From contig CABYEA010000006.1 of the NCBI GenBank assembly GCA_902517895.1, positions 1 through 63,459 on the forward strand: 63,459 bases of DNA, in the 5' to 3' direction. Both the position numbers and the translations under genes were made by a program. This DNA comes from an uncultured Bacteroidota bacterium. GTDB lineage: Bacteria > Bacteroidota > Bacteroidia > Flavobacteriales > Flavobacteriaceae. The notes under the pieces are model-generated. The model saw only the letters and a program-made list of their open reading frames with translations. It was not told the origin of the DNA and did no database searches. Below are positions 43,810 to 52,898 of the stretch, piece by piece. Position 1 is the stretch's first letter; every line of letters starts with the position of its first letter.

Positions 43810-44646
43810 TTATATCCTATCAAGTACAAACAAGATTAAAGACTCTATTACTTCTGCAGGATTTTGTGAATATAAATCATTAATACGATTAGCTAAAATT
43901 GCATTTAATGATATTGCATTATGACCTAAAAAATCTGATAGGCCATAGATTATTGCTGTTTCCATCTCGAGATTAGTGATATGGTTTTTTTTAAATTTAA
44001 TTGATTTCAAATCATCGATATCAATTGTACTTGCTAAGGGAATTCGGGTTTCTCTTCCTTGAAAAGCATAAAATCCATTACAAGTAGCGGTTAACCCTTT
44101 ATATAGATTATGAGAGTAAAATTTTTGAAATAGCGTGTTCGAGGACTTGAAACAATAAAGATTCTTGTCTTCTAATGAAATTAATTCAATATTTTTACTA
44201 GAGTAGTTTTTTATATCATAAAAAGATAACTGTGAATTAATATCAATTGCGTATTCACTTATAAGCCATGAATCAACTGAAATATCTCCTGAAATAGATC
44301 CAGAAGTACCAATTCTTATAAAATTTACTGATTCATGAGTGTTTTTAAAGCATTTATTAGCAAAATCATAATTGAATAGTGCATCTAATTCGTTAATAAC
44401 AATATCAATATTACTACCACCAATACCAGTTGAAATTACTGAAACTCTTTTTTTATTGTAATGACCCGTAACACATTTAAACTCTCTATTTTGAATAGTA
44501 AACTCAATATCGTGTAAATACTTGGAAATAATATCTACCCGAAATGGGTCACCAACCAGAATTATTTCTTTTGAAACTTGATTGGGCTTAAGACATAAAT
44601 GATATATACTACCATCATTATTTGTAATTATTTCAGATGATTTCAT
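43810..44646 (-). CDS. Nucleoside phosphorylase (uridine phosphorylase-like)
   Basis: A 278-residue PNP/UDP-family protein. It shows ILVGDPFRVDIISKYL near residue 30, STGIGGSNIDIVINE at about 83-97, a phosphate-contacting IRIGTSGSI at about 122-130 and NLEMETAIIYGLSDFLG, which carries the ribose-binding Met-Glu pair. It splits nucleosides with phosphate to give ribose 1-phosphate and a free base. Uridine is suggested by overall pattern but not proven. It is the last gene of a three-gene minus unit. Confidence 0.85.
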   Translation of the reverse strand: MKSSEIITNNDGSIYHLCLKPNQVSKEIILVGDPFRVDIISKYLHDIEFTIQNREFKCVTGHYNKKRVSVISTGIGGSNIDIVINELDALFNYDFANKCFKNTHESVNFIRIGTSGSISGDISVDSWLISEYAIDINSQLSFYDIKNYSSKNIELISLEDKNLYCFKSSNTLFQKFYSHNLYKGLTATCNGFYAFQGRETRIPLASTIDIDDLKSIKFKKNHITNLEMETAIIYGLSDFLGHNAISLNAILANRINDLYSQNPAEVIESLILFVLDRI

Positions 44647-44648
44647 AA

Positions 44649-44984
44649 TTACCCCCCAACGCGTTTTACCTTATATCCCATTAACAAAAGAAAATTCATA
44701 ATATCGTTTCTTATATTTCCTTGGATTATAATTGAGTATCCTTTAACAGAGCCACCAACAGAAAACTTTTGTTTAATTGATTTAGCTATTAATTTTATTT
44801 CTTCTTTTTTAATTTTTTCAAAACCTTCAATGATGGTAGTAGATCTTCCATTTCTCTTTTCATATTTACATAATAGAGGAGTGGTTTGGGTGTGTGAAAT
44901 AGTAGCTTTTTTATGAACGAAGCTGGTGTTCTCTGAAAATTTATGATCCGGAAAAACATTTTTTAATTGATCTTGTAAATCCAT
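44649..44984 (-). CDS. eIF1/SUI1-domain translation factor (YciH-like)
   Basis: A 111-residue protein with the SUI1 core: KRNGRSTTIIEGF at about 43-55, KQKFSVGGSVKG at about 70-81 and a basic C-terminus (GYKVKRVGG). Bacterial YciH proteins resemble eukaryotic eIF1 and can influence start-codon selection in vitro; their cellular role is uncertain. The stop and start between this gene and the 2OG-oxygenase upstream overlap by one base, and the phosphorylase gene follows two bases after it. Confidence 0.87.
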   Translation of the reverse strand: MDLQDQLKNVFPDHKFSENTSFVHKKATISHTQTTPLLCKYEKRNGRSTTIIEGFEKIKKEEIKLIAKSIKQKFSVGGSVKGYSIIIQGNIRNDIMNFLLLMGYKVKRVGG

Positions 44985-45934
44985 TACTTTTTGAGCAAAC
45001 CTAGTTCAATCAATCTTTCTTCAAGAAACTCACCAGCTGTTATGTCTTCATACGCTTTTGGAAATTCATCACATATAGTTGACTCAAGGACATTTAATTT
45101 CATTTCACTTATTGGATGCATGAAAAAAGGAATTGAATATCTAGACTTTTTAAGAAGCTCTTTATCTGGGTTAACAACTCTATGAACCGTTGATTTTAAA
45201 ACATTATTGGTGTGTCTTGAGAGCATGTCACCTATATTTATCATTAACTCATCTTCACTAGCTACAGCATCAATCCATTCACCTTTGGTATTTTTAACTT
45301 GAAGTCCTTTTCCGTGAGCTCCCATAAGAAGAGTGATCAAATTTATATCACCATGAGCTGCCGCTCTAACTGCTTCCTTAGGATCCTCAGATATTGGAGG
45401 ATAATGTATGGGCCTTAAAATTGAATTACCATTTTTGATATAGTTGTCAAAATAGTTTTCATCTATCTCCAAGAATAGCGCTAATGCCCTTAGAACATAT
45501 TTAGCGGTCTTTTCTAATGTTTTGTACACTTCTTCACCAACTTTATTAAACTCAGGGAGTTCATCAACGATTATGTTTGGAAAATAATTATACTTGGTTA
45601 TTTCCTTTTCAGAAATATATTGACCAAAATGCCAATATTCTTTAAGATCGCCATGCTTGCTTCCTTTAGCGCTCTCTTTTCCAAATGAAACATATCCTCT
45701 TTGACCTGAAAATTCTGGATGCTCATATTTTCTTTTAACATCAGTTGGTAAGTCGAAAAATAACTTAATTTGACCGTACAACCTATTTACCAAGTCATCA
45801 TCTATGAAATGTCCGCTAACAGCACAAAAGCCAATCTCCTGAAAAGCTTTACCGATTGTTTGAACAAACATGGATTTAGTTTGTTTATTATCACTTAAAA
45901 AATCTTTTAGGTCTACTGAAGGTATTTGATTCAT
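44984..45934 (-). CDS. Isopenicillin N synthase-family Fe(II)/2-oxoglutarate oxygenase
   Basis: A 316-residue protein of the IPNS-like oxygenase family. The N-terminal DIOX_N part contains GFCAVSGH at about 35-42. The iron ligands are His194 and Asp196 (AHGDINLIT) and His251 (VHRVVNP), with RYSIPFF near 265 holding the co-substrate carboxylate. The family hydroxylates or cyclises small molecules; the substrate here is unknown, and no antibiotic or peptide-synthesis genes are near. Bacterial housekeeping members of this group are widespread in Flavobacteria. Confidence 0.87.
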   Translation of the reverse strand: MNQIPSVDLKDFLSDNKQTKSMFVQTIGKAFQEIGFCAVSGHFIDDDLVNRLYGQIKLFFDLPTDVKRKYEHPEFSGQRGYVSFGKESAKGSKHGDLKEYWHFGQYISEKEITKYNYFPNIIVDELPEFNKVGEEVYKTLEKTAKYVLRALALFLEIDENYFDNYIKNGNSILRPIHYPPISEDPKEAVRAAAHGDINLITLLMGAHGKGLQVKNTKGEWIDAVASEDELMINIGDMLSRHTNNVLKSTVHRVVNPDKELLKKSRYSIPFFMHPISEMKLNVLESTICDEFPKAYEDITAGEFLEERLIELGLLKK

Positions 45935-45955
45935 TTTATTAAAATTTTATTTAGT

Positions 45956-45963
45956 CAAAGATA
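45956..45963 (-). promoter_or_regulatory. -7 promoter element of the oxygenase operon
   Basis: On the minus strand this reads TATCTTTG, a perfect TAnnTTTG match, 21 bases upstream of the start codon. No TTG lies at the expected -33 distance, so support rests on the -7 box and its placement. Confidence 0.5.
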
Positions 45964-46047
45964 ATAAATGTTAATAACTTAGGTTTTTAGTTCAAGAAGG
46001 GTGTATTGGGTGTAATGAAAAATTAATAATTTGCTAATTAATAAGAA

Positions 46048-48021
46048 ATGAATTACTCAAATTCAAAATTAAGTACTTCTACTCACATTGAACTCTATAC
46101 GGGAATGCTTATTCCTAGAATGATAGAGGAAAAAATGTTGATTCTTTTACGTCAAGGAAAAATTTCAAAATGGTTCTCAGGTATTGGTCAAGAAGCAATA
46201 TCAGTTGGTGTAACAAAGGCATTAAACAATAATGAATATATATTACCAATGCATCGAAACCTTGGGGTATTCACTAGTCGGGAAATACCATTACACAAAT
46301 TGTTTTCTCAATGGCAGGGAAAATCAAACGGATTCACAAAAGGTAGGGATAGATCTTTTCATTTTGGAACAAATGATTATAATATAGTTGGAATGATTTC
46401 TCATTTAGGTCCTCAAATGGGGGTAGCAGATGGAATTGCTTTACATAACCTAATTTCAAAAAATAAAAAAGTTACCGCAGTATTTAGTGGAGAAGGGGGT
46501 ACAAGCGAAGGAGATTTTCATGAAGCATTAAATGTAGCGTCCGTATGGGGTTTACCTGTTATTTTTATAATTGAGAACAATGGCTATGGACTTTCAACTC
46601 CAACCAATGAGCAATATAATTGTAAAAGAATTTCCGATAAAGGAATTGGATACGGTATTGAATCAGTAACATTAGATGGGAATAATATAATTGAAGTGTA
46701 CTCAAGTATTAAAGAAATAAGAAAAAAAATACTTAAAAAACCAAGCCCGTATCTCATTGAGTTTAAAACATTTAGAATGAGAGGACATGAGGAGGCGAGT
46801 GGAATAAAATATGTGCCAGAAAAACTAATAAATGATTGGAAAGAAAAAGACCCTATTTCAAATTATGAAAAATTTCTTCTGGATTCTAAAGTTTTAAGTA
46901 TAGATGACACAAAAGTTATAAAAAAAGAAATCTCAAAAAATATTGATGAAAACCTCGTAAAAACGTTTGAAGAAGAAAATATAAAATCAAACATAGAAAA
47001 TGAAATTTCAGATGTATATAGATATTTCAATTTTGAAAAAATTATTCCTTCAGAAAAGATTACTGAAAAAAGATTTATAGATGCTATATCAGACGGAATA
47101 AAAGAAACAATGATGAAATTTGATGATCTAATAATTATGGGTCAAGATATCGCTGAATATGGGGGAGTTTTTAAAATTACTGAAGGTTTTGTAGAGTTGT
47201 TTGGAAAAGAAAGGGTTAGAAATACACCTATTTGCGAATCTTCAATTATTGAAATAGCGATGGGATTGTCAATATGTAACAGAAAAAGTATTGTTGAATT
47301 ACAATTTTCAGATTTTATTACATCAGGCTTCAACCCTGTTGTAAATTATCTAGCAAAAGCTCACTACAGATGGGGACAAAATGCTGATGTTGTTCTTAGA
47401 ATGCCCTGTGGAGCAGGTGTAGGAGCAGGGCCTTTTCATTCACAGACCAATGAAGCATGGTTTACTAAAACTGCTGGATTAATAGTTGTTTATCCAGCTT
47501 TTCCTGATGATGCAAAAGGCCTCTTAATATCATCAATCGAAAATCCTAATCCAGTTTTATTTTTTGAACACAAAGCTTTATATAGAAGTATTCGCGGAAA
47601 AGTTCCTGAGGGTTATTATAATATTGAAATTGGGAAAGCTAAGCTTTTAAGAGTTGGAAATGACATAACGGTTATAACTTATGGCGCAGGAGTTCATGAG
47701 GCAATTAAAGTAGTTGATAAAAATTCAATTAGCTGTGATTTAATCGATTTAAGGACATTATCTCCACTTGACTACAAATCTATAATCAGCTCTGTAAATA
47801 AGACAGGAAAAGCAATTATATTACATGAAGACAGTCTATTTGGAGGCCTAGGCTCTGAAATTTCATCAATTATTATGGAAAACTGTTTTGAGAAATTAGA
47901 TGCACCTGTAAAACGTGTCGCTAGTCTAAATACACCCATTCCTTTTCAAGAGAGTTTAGAAAGGCAATATTTACCGTTTGTGAGATTTGAAAAAGAGATA
48001 AAAGATCTTTTAAATTACTAG
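46048..48021 (+). CDS. Fused 2-oxoacid dehydrogenase E1 (alpha-beta)
   Basis: A 657-residue protein joining both E1 subunits. Residues 1-310 are the alpha part with the thiamine-diphosphate motif GEGGTSEGDF (148-157) ending at NNGYG (177-181), and RGHEEAS. Residues about 345-657 are the transketolase-like beta part (GQDIAEYGGVFKIT, ESSIIEIAMGLS, PCGAGVGAGPFHSQ, LHEDSLFGGLG). It decarboxylates a 2-oxoacid and passes the acyl group to E2; branched-chain 2-oxoacids are the likely substrate. E2 and E3 genes are not nearby, so they must be supplied from elsewhere. It is a single-gene unit. Confidence 0.9.
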   Translation: MNYSNSKLSTSTHIELYTGMLIPRMIEEKMLILLRQGKISKWFSGIGQEAISVGVTKALNNNEYILPMHRNLGVFTSREIPLHKLFSQWQGKSNGFTKGRDRSFHFGTNDYNIVGMISHLGPQMGVADGIALHNLISKNKKVTAVFSGEGGTSEGDFHEALNVASVWGLPVIFIIENNGYGLSTPTNEQYNCKRISDKGIGYGIESVTLDGNNIIEVYSSIKEIRKKILKKPSPYLIEFKTFRMRGHEEASGIKYVPEKLINDWKEKDPISNYEKFLLDSKVLSIDDTKVIKKEISKNIDENLVKTFEEENIKSNIENEISDVYRYFNFEKIIPSEKITEKRFIDAISDGIKETMMKFDDLIIMGQDIAEYGGVFKITEGFVELFGKERVRNTPICESSIIEIAMGLSICNRKSIVELQFSDFITSGFNPVVNYLAKAHYRWGQNADVVLRMPCGAGVGAGPFHSQTNEAWFTKTAGLIVVYPAFPDDAKGLLISSIENPNPVLFFEHKALYRSIRGKVPEGYYNIEIGKAKLLRVGNDITVITYGAGVHEAIKVVDKNSISCDLIDLRTLSPLDYKSIISSVNKTGKAIILHEDSLFGGLGSEISSIIMENCFEKLDAPVKRVASLNTPIPFQESLERQYLPFVRFEKEIKDLLNY

Positions 48022-48110
48022 TTAATATTTTTATGGAAATATTTACAACTAATTTATTTTTAAATCCAAATAAAATGAGTTTTAAATATAAATAAACTTA
48101 GAAATCTTAC

Positions 48111-48118
48111 TACTTTTG
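48111..48118 (+). promoter_or_regulatory. -7 promoter element of the helicase gene
   Basis: TACTTTTG followed by CA matches the preferred Bacteroidota -7 sequence exactly and ends 18 bases before the helicase start codon. The -33 region is AT-rich without a clear TTG. Confidence 0.6.
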
Positions 48119-48136
48119 CAAATCTGATTTATTTAA

Positions 48137-49645
48137 ATGACTATTAAAACTGAAATAGATTTATATAATTATCAAAAAGGTGCAATTGATAAAATTTTTG
48201 AAAAATTTGAAGATTGCGAGAATGATTACCACCTTCTTTATCAGCTTCCCACCGGAGGAGGAAAGACTATCATTTTTTCAGAAATAGTACGACAATACTT
48301 AAAATTAAAAAAGAAAAAAGTAGTTGTTTTAACTCACCGAATTGAATTATGCAATCAAACATCTAAAGTATTAAGTAACTTTGGGGTTTTAAATAAGATT
48401 GTAAATAGTAAAGCCTCACTCGATGATCAACAAAAATATAGTTGTTTTGTTGCTATGGTTGAAACTTTAAACAACAGATTATTGGATGATAAGCTAGATA
48501 TTTCAGATGTTGGACTAGTAATTATTGATGAGGCACATTACAATTCATTTACTAAGTTACTCAAGTTTTTTAGCACATCATTCATTCTTGGGGTAACAGC
48601 AACACCATTAAGTTCAAATATAAATTTACCAATGACTGATAATTATGATGATCTGATTGTAGGTGAATCGATAAGTGAATTAATCAAAAATAAATTCTTA
48701 GCCAAAGCAAACTTATTCTCATATAATGTGGGTCTAACTAGTCTTATTGTTGGTGCTAATGGTGATTATACCGTTAAATCCTCAGAAGAACTTTATACAA
48801 ATAATGATATGTTATCCAAATTAATGCTAGCATATGAAGAAAGATGTTTAAATAAAAAGACGCTAATTTTCAATAATGGAATTAATACATCTCTTATAGT
48901 ATACGACACATTTAAAAAAGTAGGCTTTAATATTAGGCACTTAGACAATACCGCAACAAAAAAACAGAGATCCGAAATTTTAAAATGGTTTAAAGAAACT
49001 CCTAATGCAATATTAACCTCTGTTAGTATACTCACAACTGGTTTTGACGAACCAACTGTGAGTTGTATAATGATTAATAGAGCGACAAAATCTTTGACAT
49101 TATATTATCAAATGATTGGTAGAGGCTCAAGATTACTTAAGAATAAAGACACATTTGAAGTTATTGATTTAGGAAATAATTTTTACAGATTTGGTGATTG
49201 GGGATCTGACATTGATTGGCAGAAGATATTTAGGAATCCCATGAATTACTTAGATAGTATACAATCTGATGAGGAAATTGAAGGTAGGTTTAAATATGAA
49301 ATGCCAGATGAATTAAAGGAACTTTTTTCAAATTCTGATATTATTCATTTTGATGTTGATAAAACATATGTTGAGTCAATTAAAAAAGGAAAGTCATCAA
49401 AAACAGTTTTAGAAAAAGCCATAAATCACCATTCTTTGATATGTATTGAAAATAGTGAAGATGAATTTGACGCTTTAATTTTGGTTAAAGAGTTAAATGA
49501 TGATATTGATTATGTTATAAAAAGATATTCTAAGTGCATCAGTAAAAGCACTGACAACTTTTTAGATTGGTTAACTCAAGATTATAAAAAAAGATTAAGG
49601 ACGAATATCAGAAGTAATTTTGATGAAATTAAAAACAAAAAATAA
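48137..49645 (+). CDS. Superfamily 2 DEAD/DEAH-type helicase
   Basis: A 502-residue stand-alone helicase. Motif I is LPTGGGKT at 37-44, Ia is VLTHRIELC, II is DEAH at 131-134, III is VTATP near 155, V is TTGFDEPTV near 300 and VI is QMIGRGSRL near 330. The C-terminal 120 residues are not a domain I recognise. The type resembles the helicase parts of type III restriction and related repair enzymes, but no methylase or nuclease gene is beside it, so a general DNA or RNA repair role is more likely than defence. The HMA gene follows 17 bases later. Confidence 0.87.
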   Translation: MTIKTEIDLYNYQKGAIDKIFEKFEDCENDYHLLYQLPTGGGKTIIFSEIVRQYLKLKKKKVVVLTHRIELCNQTSKVLSNFGVLNKIVNSKASLDDQQKYSCFVAMVETLNNRLLDDKLDISDVGLVIIDEAHYNSFTKLLKFFSTSFILGVTATPLSSNINLPMTDNYDDLIVGESISELIKNKFLAKANLFSYNVGLTSLIVGANGDYTVKSSEELYTNNDMLSKLMLAYEERCLNKKTLIFNNGINTSLIVYDTFKKVGFNIRHLDNTATKKQRSEILKWFKETPNAILTSVSILTTGFDEPTVSCIMINRATKSLTLYYQMIGRGSRLLKNKDTFEVIDLGNNFYRFGDWGSDIDWQKIFRNPMNYLDSIQSDEEIEGRFKYEMPDELKELFSNSDIIHFDVDKTYVESIKKGKSSKTVLEKAINHHSLICIENSEDEFDALILVKELNDDIDYVIKRYSKCISKSTDNFLDWLTQDYKKRLRTNIRSNFDEIKNKK

Positions 49646-49662
49646 TTTAGTAATTTTAAATC

Positions 49663-50157
49663 ATGAATTTTATTAAATGGCATAAAAAACAAGTGGAAAA
49701 AAATTTAAATATGTTTGGACTATCAAATTATCAGGGCTTTTGGATATCATTTATCAAAGGATTAATTTTTGGCGCTATTATCATGTGGTTTGTAGGTTGT
49801 AAAGAACAGGTTGTAATTAAAAAAGCACCTGCTACAAAATCTAAGTTATCTACAGAAATGCAATCAGACTATAGCATCGGGGTTAAAGGCAACTGCGGTA
49901 TGTGTAAAACAACTATTGAAAAGTCTGTTAAAGAATTGGATTTTGTTTTTGACGCAGAGTGGGGGATTCAATCAAAAATTCTTGATGTTAAATTTAATGA
50001 TCCTTCTAATTTTGATGTAGATGCATTAAATTATGCAATAACAGAATCTGGCTATGAAACAATGAATACGTCTGCAAATCAAACATCATACGAGGCATTA
50101 CCTATGTGTTGTAAATATGATCGAAATATGGAGGTGTATTCTTCAAAATCGGATTAA
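49663..50157 (+). CDS. Membrane-anchored HMA-domain (heavy-metal-binding-like) protein
   Basis: A 164-residue protein. Residues about 27-45 form one hydrophobic segment that ends in VGC (Cys46), so it is either a membrane anchor or an unusual lipoprotein signal after a long N-terminus. Residues about 70-140 are an HMA-like ferredoxin fold with the metal-site pattern GNCGMCKT (Cys78, Cys81). Near the end is a second cysteine pair, MCCKYD (Cys149-Cys150). Both cysteine sites would face the periplasm. A copper-handling role is suggested by the family, but no copper ATPase or regulator is nearby. Confidence 0.78.
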   Translation: MNFIKWHKKQVEKNLNMFGLSNYQGFWISFIKGLIFGAIIMWFVGCKEQVVIKKAPATKSKLSTEMQSDYSIGVKGNCGMCKTTIEKSVKELDFVFDAEWGIQSKILDVKFNDPSNFDVDALNYAITESGYETMNTSANQTSYEALPMCCKYDRNMEVYSSKSD

Positions 50158-50159
50158 AA

Positions 50160-51194
50160 TTGAATCCGAAAGGAAACATTAATTATTTAAGAAGAAAGAT
50201 TAACCGATTTTTCTCAAAACTATTTGTTGATCACAGTACTTCAGATTTAAAATTTAACGAAAATATTACCCAAGTAAAAAAAATCTTAATTTCAAGACCA
50301 AATCATAGACTGGGTAATAATCTTTTATTAACACCACTAATCAAAGAGGTGATTGGTATTTTTCCAAATGCAGAGATACATTTATTTCTAATGGGAAATA
50401 TCGGAGACTCGGTTTTTGAGAGCTACAAAGACGTAACAAAAATCATAAAATTACCTAGAAAACCATTTAAAAATCTTTTAGACTATTTTTCTTGTTGGTT
50501 ATCTCTTTTTAAGCATAATTATGATTTAGCAATAAATGCTAACAAAGTGTCATTTTCTGGAAAATTAGCTGTAAAGCTCTCGAGGTCAAGTTATAAGTTT
50601 TTTAATATAAAAAACAAAGAATTATCAAAAATTGAAGATTACAGTCATAATGCTAAAAATCCTATTTATAATCTTAGATATCAGGTAAAAAACCAGATAG
50701 ATAGAGTTAATTATGCAATCCCAAAACTTGATATTAAATTAAGAGGCTATGAAATCCAAAATGGAGAAAAATTACTAAAATCAATTTTTAATGATAATAA
50801 ACCTGTTATTTCAATTTTCACATATGCAACAGCGGATAAATGTTATAGTGAAGAATGGTGGAAAAATCTATATTTAAAGATTAAAATTTTTGAAAATAAA
50901 TACAATATTCTTGAAATTTTACCAATGGAAAATGTATCACAAATTAATTTTGCTGCAAAGTCGTATTACAGTAATGACATAAGAGAAATAGCTAGTGTTA
51001 TGCATAATGTTAAATTATTTATAGGAGCTGATAGTGGTATGATGCATTTAGCTCATTCAAGTAATGTAACAACGATTGGTTTATTCAGCGTAACAGAATC
51101 AGATTTTTATGGTGTATATGGTGATAAGAATATTAATATTAATACTAATAACAACAATGTTAATTTCATTATAGACTCAATAAGGGATAGAATA

Positions 51195-51197
<3 letters not shown>
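50160..51197 (+). CDS. Glycosyltransferase family 9 (heptosyltransferase-like)
   Basis: 345 residues from a TTG start two bases after the HMA stop. GT9 landmarks are ISRPNHRLGNNLLLTPLIKEV (about 41-61, the N-terminal glycine-rich loop), the central ISIFTYATADKCYSEEWW and the C-terminal FIGADSGMMHLAHSSNVTTIGLF, where the conserved D-S-G-x-x-H binds the nucleotide sugar. GT9 enzymes add heptose or similar sugars to the lipopolysaccharide core on the cytoplasmic face of the inner membrane. No other LPS-core genes are adjacent; the acceptor is unknown. Confidence 0.85.
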
Positions 51198-51264
<67 letters not shown>

Positions 51265-51272
51265 ATCTACAA

Positions 51273-52895
51273 CTATGATGATTTTATGATTCTATGAGAC
51301 TCTACTCTATTATCAAATTTAATTTTAATAAAATATATTCCATTCATAATATTGTCAATTTTTATTGATTTATTAACAGCAAATATTCCAGATTTAACTA
51401 GCCTTCCGTTTAAATCAAAAATCTGAAAAGAAATATCCTTATCGAAATCTGGATTAATAATTTTTATTTCAGTTTGGAATGGGTTTGGAGAAATTTTAAA
51501 ATAGTTTTCGCTCGAGCTTGGTAAGGACAAACTATTACTGTAACAATTATCTGTAACTGAAAAATCTGGCTTAATCAAATCATTAATTTTATTATCAGCA
51601 AAACTTTCATTTGAAGTATGATTAAAAAATGTTGAATCAATTGCATTGTCATCAGCGCCTAAATAATCCTGCAAAAGTGTTCCTAAAGTTTGTCTGTAAT
51701 CATACTGAAATGTCTCTAATTGGAAATTATTTTCTTCAGTAGCCTCTGTTAAATCAGGATTTGTTCCAGAGACACCACCATTAATTGCACTACCAAATAC
51801 AAACATTGGCGCTATTTCCCCATGATCAGTACCTAAATTACCATTTTCCTTTGCTTTTCTTCCAAATTCAGAGAATGTTAGACCAATGACATCATTATGA
51901 AAACCCTGATTAGAAATATCATCCATAAAACTAGCTACAGCATTGTTTAGTTCAGTCAATAAATCATTATGATTTCCTTGAATATCATTTTGCCCTTGTA
52001 CTTGAGAGTTATGTGTGTCAAATCCGTTTAATTTTACTAAATAAACTTTAGACTGTAGTCCTCCACTTATTAACCTAGCAACTGTTTTTAGCTGATTTGA
52101 TAAATTAGAATCGTCATATGATGCATTGTTTGAACCATTATTAAATGCATTTGAAATCGCCTCAGAATAGATTGTCGTTGTCTGATCATTATCAATTATG
52201 TATTGTAATTCTTCTCCGTAATGTGAATTAGGAATAAATGAAGGTGCTTCCCCCCCTAGTCCACTTAGTACAGAATAAAACCCTGATGCATCTTGGCCTT
52301 CAATATTTAAAGATAATCCATGCTCCTGAGCACCATGAAAACCCAAAGAACTTGTTTTTGAACCAATTTCAACTCCAATCGGGAAGGACTGTTCAACTAA
52401 ATCATAATAATATGATTCAATAAATCTACCAATCCATCCTGAATTACCACCATTCAACCAACTATTTCCGTCATTTCCCGTGTTGTAAACATCTGTTGAT
52501 GCGAAATGACTTTTATTTTGAGAAGGATAACCTACGCCTTGTAGTATTCTTAAGAAGCCTGAGTCATATAAATTTTTAAAACCTGACAATGATGGATGTA
52601 AACCAACTAATTGTTCATCATCTAAGGATGTATCTAAAGTAATATAAGAACTTGAGCCTGTCTCAGGGACTTTTAAAGTAGGTCTCAAATTACTATAAAA
52701 ATCATATTGATTTAAAGGAATAATTGTATTTAAACCATCGTTTCCTCCTCCAAGGAAAATTAACACAAGTTTCCTATTATTTATATCGCAATTAATGAAT
52801 TTCTCACCAATATAAAGTGCATTGGAAATCTGATTCGGCAATAACCCTATTGCTGTGGCTGTGGCTGTTAATTTTATGAAATTTCTTCTTTTCAA
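51273..52895 (-). CDS. DUF1501 protein with Tat-like signal and T9SS tail
   Basis: A 540-residue protein. The N-terminus MKRRNFIKLTATATAIGLLP fits a twin-arginine signal (RRNFIK). DUF1501 landmarks follow: LVLIFLGGGNDGLNTIIPL at about 43-61, FASTDVYNTGN, GFDTHNSQ near 290 and GLTFSEFGRKAKENGNLGTDHGEIAP at about 330-355, a layout like alkaline-phosphatase/sulfatase-type folds. Residues about 465-540 form a T9SS type A sorting domain (ISPNPFQTEI, FDLNGRLVKSGI, NGIYFIKI). The protein is thus predicted to reach the cell surface. It pairs with the DUF1800 gene three bases upstream; the joint function is unknown. Confidence 0.85.
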   Translation of the reverse strand: MKRRNFIKLTATATAIGLLPNQISNALYIGEKFINCDINNRKLVLIFLGGGNDGLNTIIPLNQYDFYSNLRPTLKVPETGSSSYITLDTSLDDEQLVGLHPSLSGFKNLYDSGFLRILQGVGYPSQNKSHFASTDVYNTGNDGNSWLNGGNSGWIGRFIESYYYDLVEQSFPIGVEIGSKTSSLGFHGAQEHGLSLNIEGQDASGFYSVLSGLGGEAPSFIPNSHYGEELQYIIDNDQTTTIYSEAISNAFNNGSNNASYDDSNLSNQLKTVARLISGGLQSKVYLVKLNGFDTHNSQVQGQNDIQGNHNDLLTELNNAVASFMDDISNQGFHNDVIGLTFSEFGRKAKENGNLGTDHGEIAPMFVFGSAINGGVSGTNPDLTEATEENNFQLETFQYDYRQTLGTLLQDYLGADDNAIDSTFFNHTSNESFADNKINDLIKPDFSVTDNCYSNSLSLPSSSENYFKISPNPFQTEIKIINPDFDKDISFQIFDLNGRLVKSGIFAVNKSIKIDNIMNGIYFIKIKFDNRVESHRIIKSS

Positions 52896-52898
52896 CTT

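Noticed and set aside
44984-45934. Isopenicillin N synthase-like gene as a sign of an antibiotic cluster
   Set aside because: No peptide synthetase, transporter or tailoring genes accompany it; the iron-site motif is common to a broad oxygenase family.
48137-49645. SF2 helicase as part of a restriction or defence system
   Set aside because: No methylase, nuclease, specificity subunit or other defence gene lies nearby; neighbours are ordinary envelope genes.
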